Source of the DNA: Peribacillus sp. FSL P2-0133
Lineage (GTDB): Bacteria; Bacillota; Bacilli; Bacillales; DSM-1321
NCBI RefSeq assembly: GCF_037975445.1
Contig: NZ_CP150254.1
Location: 4,772,001-4,836,000, forward strand
Direction: 5' to 3'
DNA length: 64,000 nt
Position numbers and translations under genes: made by a program. The notes below the pieces were generated by a model. That model saw only the letters and a program-made list of their open reading frames with translations. It searched no databases and had not been told where the DNA came from. The stretch's first letter is position 1; every line of letters starts with the position of its first letter. Shown here in pieces: positions 59,715-64,000 of the stretch.

Positions 59715-59990
59715 TTAACCGCCGCAACGTCCGCAACGACCGCCGCAACCTCCGCAGCGACCACAACCTCCGCAACGAAAACCGCAACCTCCGCAACCTC
59801 CACAACGACCGAACCCACATCCTCCAATAAAGCAACCAAGGCAACCAAAACAACCAAAACCGAAACCAAAGAGTCGGGAATCGTCAGCAGAATACCCTTG
59901 CTGGAACTGGTTTTGATCCCAAAGAATTGGCTGGCTTACCTGGAAATCATCGACATTAAGGTTTTGCAATTGATTTTGAAATTCATACAT
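59715..59990 (-). CDS. Heterocycloanthracin-type TOMM precursor peptide
   Basis: 91 residues, with GGAGG eight bases before the ATG. The leader (about 1-41) begins MYEFQNQLQNLNVDDFQVSQ, the leader motif of the heterocycloanthracin/sonorensin family. The core (about 42-91) is Gly-rich with 13 cysteines at 47, 50, 53, 58, 63, 66, 69, 73, 76, 79, 82, 86 and 89, mostly as C-G-G-C/C-G-R-C. There is no Ser or Thr in the core, so rings would be thiazoles only. Repeats of TGCGGAGGT-like codons make the DNA GC-rich and prone to slippage. The first gene of the cluster. Confidence 0.93.
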   Translation of the reverse strand: MYEFQNQLQNLNVDDFQVSQPILWDQNQFQQGYSADDSRLFGFGFGCFGCLGCFIGGCGFGRCGGCGGCGFRCGGCGRCGGCGGRCGRCGG

Positions 59991-60403
59991 ATTATATAAC
60001 CTCCGTATATTATTTATAAGGTAGTGCTTAGAACAGGAAATCTGAACGAAATGGTCAGGGAATTAATACCACGTCAAATACTCCTCCAACAAAATATGTC
60101 AGGGGAGTGGGTATTGCCACTGATTCAAAAGCCTATTTTTATTGAATCTTCATAAAACGGTTCAAGACGGAAACAGGATAATCACTATATTAATTATGCG
60201 GCTTAGTACAAATGAAAAACTTCGAGACAAAGCTGAAAGAACCTGGAACTAAGTTGGCAAGCCAAGGATAGGAGCTTAGCTTATCAACTCGAAAAGGGGT
60301 CTGGTGCTAGTTAGAAACATAGAACCTCAATATCCTTTTCATCTATGAATTAAGATGCTACTCCAAACAATTAATGTATGAAATTCAATCTCGCTTCAAA
60401 CCA
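59991..60403. other. Upstream region of TOMM precursor gene
   Basis: No gene. A -10-like TAATAT lies about 15 bases before the precursor ribosome binding site. Near 60080-60115 AATACTCCTCC and GGGGAGTGGGTATT form an imperfect inverted repeat, a possible regulatory site. No regulator, transporter or immunity gene is present beside the precursor. Confidence 0.4.
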
Positions 60404-60443
60404 AAATAAAGCCCTTGCACTAACTTATACAAGGACTTTATTT
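60404..60443 (-). terminator. Terminator of amine oxidase operon
   Basis: AAATAAAGTCCTTG pairs with CAAGGGCTTTATTT around a twelve-base loop; T-rich ends on both strands. Confidence 0.85.
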
Positions 60444-60445
60444 AA

Positions 60446-62761
60446 TCACTTTGAATTTTCTTTTGGTAAATCTAATGTTGGAGTACGATCAAAGAAATTC
60501 CACGGTTTTAACATGGCGTGTACCCATTCTGTTGGCATCATTGGCCACTCTTCAGCTCGTGCTATATGAGTTGCACCTGTGGTCATCCATACCACATTAT
60601 CTGTATTGTCAATGGAACCGTTGTCTGCCGAATATTGTCCTAATCCTGTATCTGTTTTGCTGCGGTTCGGATATTTACCTTCCGGATACCGCTCATCCGG
60701 GTCATAATTTGTGACCCACAACTGCTTGTCCATAAAGTTAACTCGCTTAAAAAGCCAGTCATCATCACTAAATAAGGCTCCTTTGGCAATCGGGTGAGTG
60801 CCTCCTGCAAAAGGGATGATTTGATAGGAAACAGGATTTCCTACCTTATTCTCCTTATTAAGATTACTGAACAGTCGAATAGTGGAAGAATCAAATTTTT
60901 GAATCGACTCTTGCTCCGTCTTTACTGTTTTTTCTTCTGTTACCATAACACTTTTGCGTGGACCGCCCTCTTGATTTTTTTCTACCTTTGGATTAATTTC
61001 CATTAGGGAATTACTTTCGCCATCAACATCTAGGTCAAGCCTGAAATTGTAAATGTGCTGGTGAGTGGTTCCGACAATATTATTATCAAGCAAAGTACCA
61101 TATTTTGTATCCTCTTTTGCAGTCTTGTCATGCATTGTTTTTGATTTAACACCTTTTACTGCTTCAATACCGGATGCTCCTACATCAATATTAATTATTC
61201 CATTTTGTGATAACTTCCAATCAAAGATATAATCATAGTTTCCTATTGTACTAACCCAGCGAACCACTAATTCACGGCGTTCACGGCTTTGATTTTCTTC
61301 TTTAAATGTCGCAAGGTCGGCATGTTTATATTCTGGCCCCGCATATTGTTCAAATACTGCAATGGCATTTTTAATAACGTAAGGATTGCCCGAGTTATCT
61401 GCAATTGTTGCATCTAGCAGCACGGCGTTTTCTGGTACGTCAGCTCCAAGTTCTAGCGGTGCAGTTAATGTGCCCATTCCATATTCACCAGCATCCAAAT
61501 AGGACTTGAAGTACCAGCCAACGTCAGGATCTCCGTAAGGAACTATCATCCCACCCAGCGATCCTTCATACATAATTTTTCTTTTTTTCCCATGGTCATC
61601 ATAAGTAACGGTTGATAACACAGGTCCTACCCGAGTATCCAATCGCAAGTGGAAATCCCAGTTTTGCCAGCTAATCGTATTTCCTTTTATTTCATAGTTC
61701 TTGCCTTCAGGCTCGGTAATATTAAGCGGTTTTACATCGGATTTCTTCTCATAATCTCTACCATCATATGCGTTTAATTGCATCGGGATTGGAATGACAC
61801 CTTCATCCTCTACTTTAATAACCGCTTTCTTTTCAAGATCTACAACAGCGACCAAATTTTCAATAGGATGCGCCCAAAAATTCCCATCCCCTGTATCCAA
61901 ATAAGATACTATTTTCAATAGACGCTTATCATGCTCCAATTTATCTTCACCATCGAAATAACCTACTGTCAAAGGGGTCGCAACGACCTTTTTAGGGTCA
62001 TCTATACCCCGCTTTTTTAGCGCTTTTGCATAGTCTTCACTTGATTCAATGGCTCCTTGAACAGTAGCAAAATCATCCAGAATTAACATGCCATGAACGC
62101 CGTCCATTTCATTCCATGAAACTAGTTTTTTTGATGATATATTCACTTCACCCTCAATAACTTGTTTGCCATTCAATGCAATGAACTCTGCTTTTCTTGT
62201 AAATGCGTTGTCTTTTTTCTCTTTATCGTACTCCCACTCCCACACTTTCTTTTTTTCGGGAAGCTTCAGTGTAATTTCTGTAAAACGAAGAGTATCTTTA
62301 TATTTCCCTGCCTCTTTGATTACATTAACCACCGCTTTAATTTCTTTAGGAGTTAAAGGATCTAAAGGATGATAAGCTTCTTTTATTTTAGCTGTTTGCT
62401 TGATGTTAGGGAGAACTTCATTCACAAAATGATCAGTTACGTAGATTTTCTCATCTTTTTCTATCACGTTTGATTCAAGTGTAATCGCTTTTCCATTAAT
62501 ATACGCTTTATCAGAATCAGGTATTATTTTTATGACCGTATCATCTTTTTCGATGGTGATTTTTTTTGTAAAAAAACTCCAAAAATCAGATTTAACAGTT
62601 GCACCAGTACCTTCTAAAGCTGTTTCTAGCTTAATTAATTCCACTTCACTGCCATGAGCAGAAGCATTGTTATTATGAATTAGTGAATAAGGAGAGAATA
62701 TGAAAGTTAGTGCAGTCATTACAAAAATTGCTGCTTTGAAAGTTCTTTGCTTTGTTTTCAT
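60446..62761 (-). CDS. Secreted copper amine oxidase (primary-amine oxidase)
   Basis: 771 residues. Signal peptide MKTKQRTFKAAIFVMTALTF to about ASAHG (residue 37), so it is exported. The catalytic domain shows the topaquinone site in VSTIGNYDYIFDW (Tyr after Asn, near 507), copper ligands in GTTHQHIYNF (His-x-His near 570) and TTGATHIARAEEWP (third His near 730). The catalytic Asp base lies in LDAGEYGMGTL (near 425). It oxidises primary amines such as phenylethylamine or tyramine to aldehydes with release of ammonia and peroxide. It follows an aldehyde dehydrogenase gene, a standard pair for amine degradation. Confidence 0.92.
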   Translation of the reverse strand: MKTKQRTFKAAIFVMTALTFIFSPYSLIHNNNASAHGSEVELIKLETALEGTGATVKSDFWSFFTKKITIEKDDTVIKIIPDSDKAYINGKAITLESNVIEKDEKIYVTDHFVNEVLPNIKQTAKIKEAYHPLDPLTPKEIKAVVNVIKEAGKYKDTLRFTEITLKLPEKKKVWEWEYDKEKKDNAFTRKAEFIALNGKQVIEGEVNISSKKLVSWNEMDGVHGMLILDDFATVQGAIESSEDYAKALKKRGIDDPKKVVATPLTVGYFDGEDKLEHDKRLLKIVSYLDTGDGNFWAHPIENLVAVVDLEKKAVIKVEDEGVIPIPMQLNAYDGRDYEKKSDVKPLNITEPEGKNYEIKGNTISWQNWDFHLRLDTRVGPVLSTVTYDDHGKKRKIMYEGSLGGMIVPYGDPDVGWYFKSYLDAGEYGMGTLTAPLELGADVPENAVLLDATIADNSGNPYVIKNAIAVFEQYAGPEYKHADLATFKEENQSRERRELVVRWVSTIGNYDYIFDWKLSQNGIINIDVGASGIEAVKGVKSKTMHDKTAKEDTKYGTLLDNNIVGTTHQHIYNFRLDLDVDGESNSLMEINPKVEKNQEGGPRKSVMVTEEKTVKTEQESIQKFDSSTIRLFSNLNKENKVGNPVSYQIIPFAGGTHPIAKGALFSDDDWLFKRVNFMDKQLWVTNYDPDERYPEGKYPNRSKTDTGLGQYSADNGSIDNTDNVVWMTTGATHIARAEEWPMMPTEWVHAMLKPWNFFDRTPTLDLPKENSK

Positions 62762-62814
62762 AGAATGTTTCCTTTCATTATTTATTTTTAACTTTCATTT
62801 GCTAAATACTAGTC

Positions 62815-64000
62815 TTAGCCACCGTACCAATTTAAGCCTTTTTCACCTAAATCAATCCATACACTCTTTGAGTGTGTATACATATCCATGGCTTGTACCC
62901 CTAATTCTCTACCAAATCCACTTTGTTTCATTCCTCCAAAAGGAGTTGTACTATCTAGCATACTGTACGTATTCACATAGACAGTTCCTGCTTGGATACC
63001 ACGCGCCATACGATGAGCTCTTTTTAAGTCATTGGTCCATATCCCTGAAGCTAAACCGTAAATAGTATCATTTGCTTGTCGTAGAGCATCCTCTTCATCT
63101 TTGAAGCGAATAACCGACACAACTGGTCCAAATATCTCTTCACGCGCAATTGTCATTTCGTTGGTTACATCTCCAAAGATGGTAGGTGTGAAATAATATC
63201 CATTTTTCTTGCCTCTTTGGCCACCTGTCACTAATTCCGCACCTTCTTCAAGACCAACCGCTACATACTTTTCAATCGTCTTTAACTGTTGTGCGGAAAC
63301 TTGTGGACCCATTTGTGTTGTCGCTTCAAGGGGATTTCCTACCCGTATTGATTGTACTTTACTAGCAAAAAGATCCATAAATTTATCATAAATACTTTCT
63401 TGGACAAATAAACGAGAACCAGAAGCACAAACTTGACCTTGTGCAAAGTAAATGCCAAACATCGCTCCATTAACTGCATCTTCAAGAGTGGCATCGTCAA
63501 ATACAATGTTAGGTGATTTCCCTCCCAGTTCTAACGAAACTGGTTTCAAGTTTTTTGTAGCTGCTTGCATAATTAAGCGACCCGTGTCCGTTGACCCCGT
63601 AAAAGCAATTTTATCGACGTCTGGATGGGAAGCTAAACCAGATCCCACGGTTGAACCTGGACCGGGTACAATATTAATCACCCCATCAGGAATACCGACT
63701 TCTTGGAACAGTTTAGCCAGTTCTAAAATACTTGTTGATGTTTCTTTTGCTGGCTTAATAACAATTGTATTTCCAGCAGCTAGAGCAGGAGCTAATTTCC
63801 ACATCGTCAGCATTAAAGGAAAGTTCCAAGGGACAATGGCGCCAATTACACCTAATGGTTCTTTTAGTGTGTAGTTGAAACGATTGTGAGGTGATGCTAA
63901 TGTATCACCCTGAACCTTATTTGCAAGTCCTGCATAGAACTCCAGTACATCTATGGTAGAAGGAAGCGCTATATGCTTGGTTTCATTGATTGGTAAACCA
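62815..64000 (-). CDS. Aldehyde dehydrogenase, truncated by window end
   Basis: At least 395 residues are in frame to the window edge; the N-terminal part lies beyond 64000. Recognisable elements: substrate entrance PWNFPLMLTMWKLAPALAAG, the NAD loop FTGSTDTGRLIM, the catalytic Glu in LELGGKSPNI and the catalytic Cys in GQVCASGSRLFV, and the C-terminal GGMKQSGFGRELG. It is similar in pattern to phenylacetaldehyde/betaine-aldehyde dehydrogenases. It lies 53 bases upstream of the amine oxidase on the same strand, so it probably oxidises the aldehyde that enzyme makes, e.g. phenylacetaldehyde to phenylacetate. The start codon is not in the window. Confidence 0.9.
   Translation of the reverse strand, partial: GLPINETKHIALPSTIDVLEFYAGLANKVQGDTLASPHNRFNYTLKEPLGVIGAIVPWNFPLMLTMWKLAPALAAGNTIVIKPAKETSTSILELAKLFQEVGIPDGVINIVPGPGSTVGSGLASHPDVDKIAFTGSTDTGRLIMQAATKNLKPVSLELGGKSPNIVFDDATLEDAVNGAMFGIYFAQGQVCASGSRLFVQESIYDKFMDLFASKVQSIRVGNPLEATTQMGPQVSAQQLKTIEKYVAVGLEEGAELVTGGQRGKKNGYYFTPTIFGDVTNEMTIAREEIFGPVVSVIRFKDEEDALRQANDTIYGLASGIWTNDLKRAHRMARGIQAGTVYVNTYSMLDSTTPFGGMKQSGFGRELGVQAMDMYTHSKSVWIDLGEKGLNWYGG

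Noticed and set aside
59609..59869. Second frame through the TOMM precursor giving a Val/Ala-rich 86-residue protein
   Set aside because: Shadow of the Cys-Gly repeat codons; no ribosome binding site and composition is repeat-driven.

Overview
The window looks like chromosome from a spore-forming Bacillaceae; gene content and the dispersed repeats suggest Peribacillus or the Bacillus simplex group, though the genus is inference. Support comes from spore-germination permease genes, LytS/LytR-CstA, a yfmQ-like gene, GGAGG ribosome binding sites, sigma-A promoters and many hairpin-plus-T-run terminators. No rRNA, tRNA, CRISPR array or intact transposase gene was seen.

Layout. 1-7.3 kb: an MFS transporter remnant cut off at a dispersed repeat, a HAD phosphatase, and an ascorbate-family PTS operon (PRD regulator/IIA, two nearly identical IIB genes, IIC). 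7.3-14.6 kb: isochorismatase-like hydrolase, FMN reductase, LtrA-like membrane protein, MarR regulator, TetR/MFS efflux pair, a His-rich protein plus O-methyltransferase operon behind two identical palindromic operators, then a 21-bp tandem array that starts inside the methyltransferase stop region. 14.4-21 kb: DUF1540 protein, CstA pyruvate/peptide transporter with its LytSR two-component system, and an orphan germination-receptor B+D pair. 21-30 kb: LuxR-type regulator, YbjQ protein, an ECF41 sigma factor with its carboxymuconolactone-decarboxylase-like target and a matching promoter, a YfcC transporter/M20 amidohydrolase operon, a lipoprotein, and decayed DNA.

30-40 kb: two LysR regulators, an EamA exporter, a methyltransferase, an Rrf2/thioredoxin-reductase-like pair with a shared candidate operator, and a MutS2-like ATPase lacking the Smr domain. 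A roughly 400-nt leader precedes the ATPase gene, with a sigma-A promoter, a seven-codon leader ORF and three successive terminators. 40-47 kb: a six-gene operon joining a polyamine-type ABC transporter to a nucleoside hydrolase and an adenine deaminase. 47-51 kb: a CcpA-site-bearing PTS-nanE-rpiR amino-sugar cassette flanked by 31-bp direct repeats. 52-54 kb: MocR regulator. 54-60 kb: a complete-looking thiazole/oxazole-modified peptide (TOMM, heterocycloanthracin-type) cluster with a 13-cysteine precursor, an E1-like partner, a YcaO cyclodehydratase and a tandem-domain SagB dehydrogenase. 60-64 kb: secreted copper amine oxidase with an upstream aldehyde dehydrogenase that runs off the window end.

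Two GC-rich dispersed repeats (A and B) and a terminator-like hairpin (H, ACTGTAGGCAAAC stem) recur through the window, usually side by side. The least explained elements are the MutS2 leader, the 21-bp array, and the cassette and fragment duplications. The most bioactive locus is the TOMM cluster. All assignments are from reading the sequence; no database search was run.
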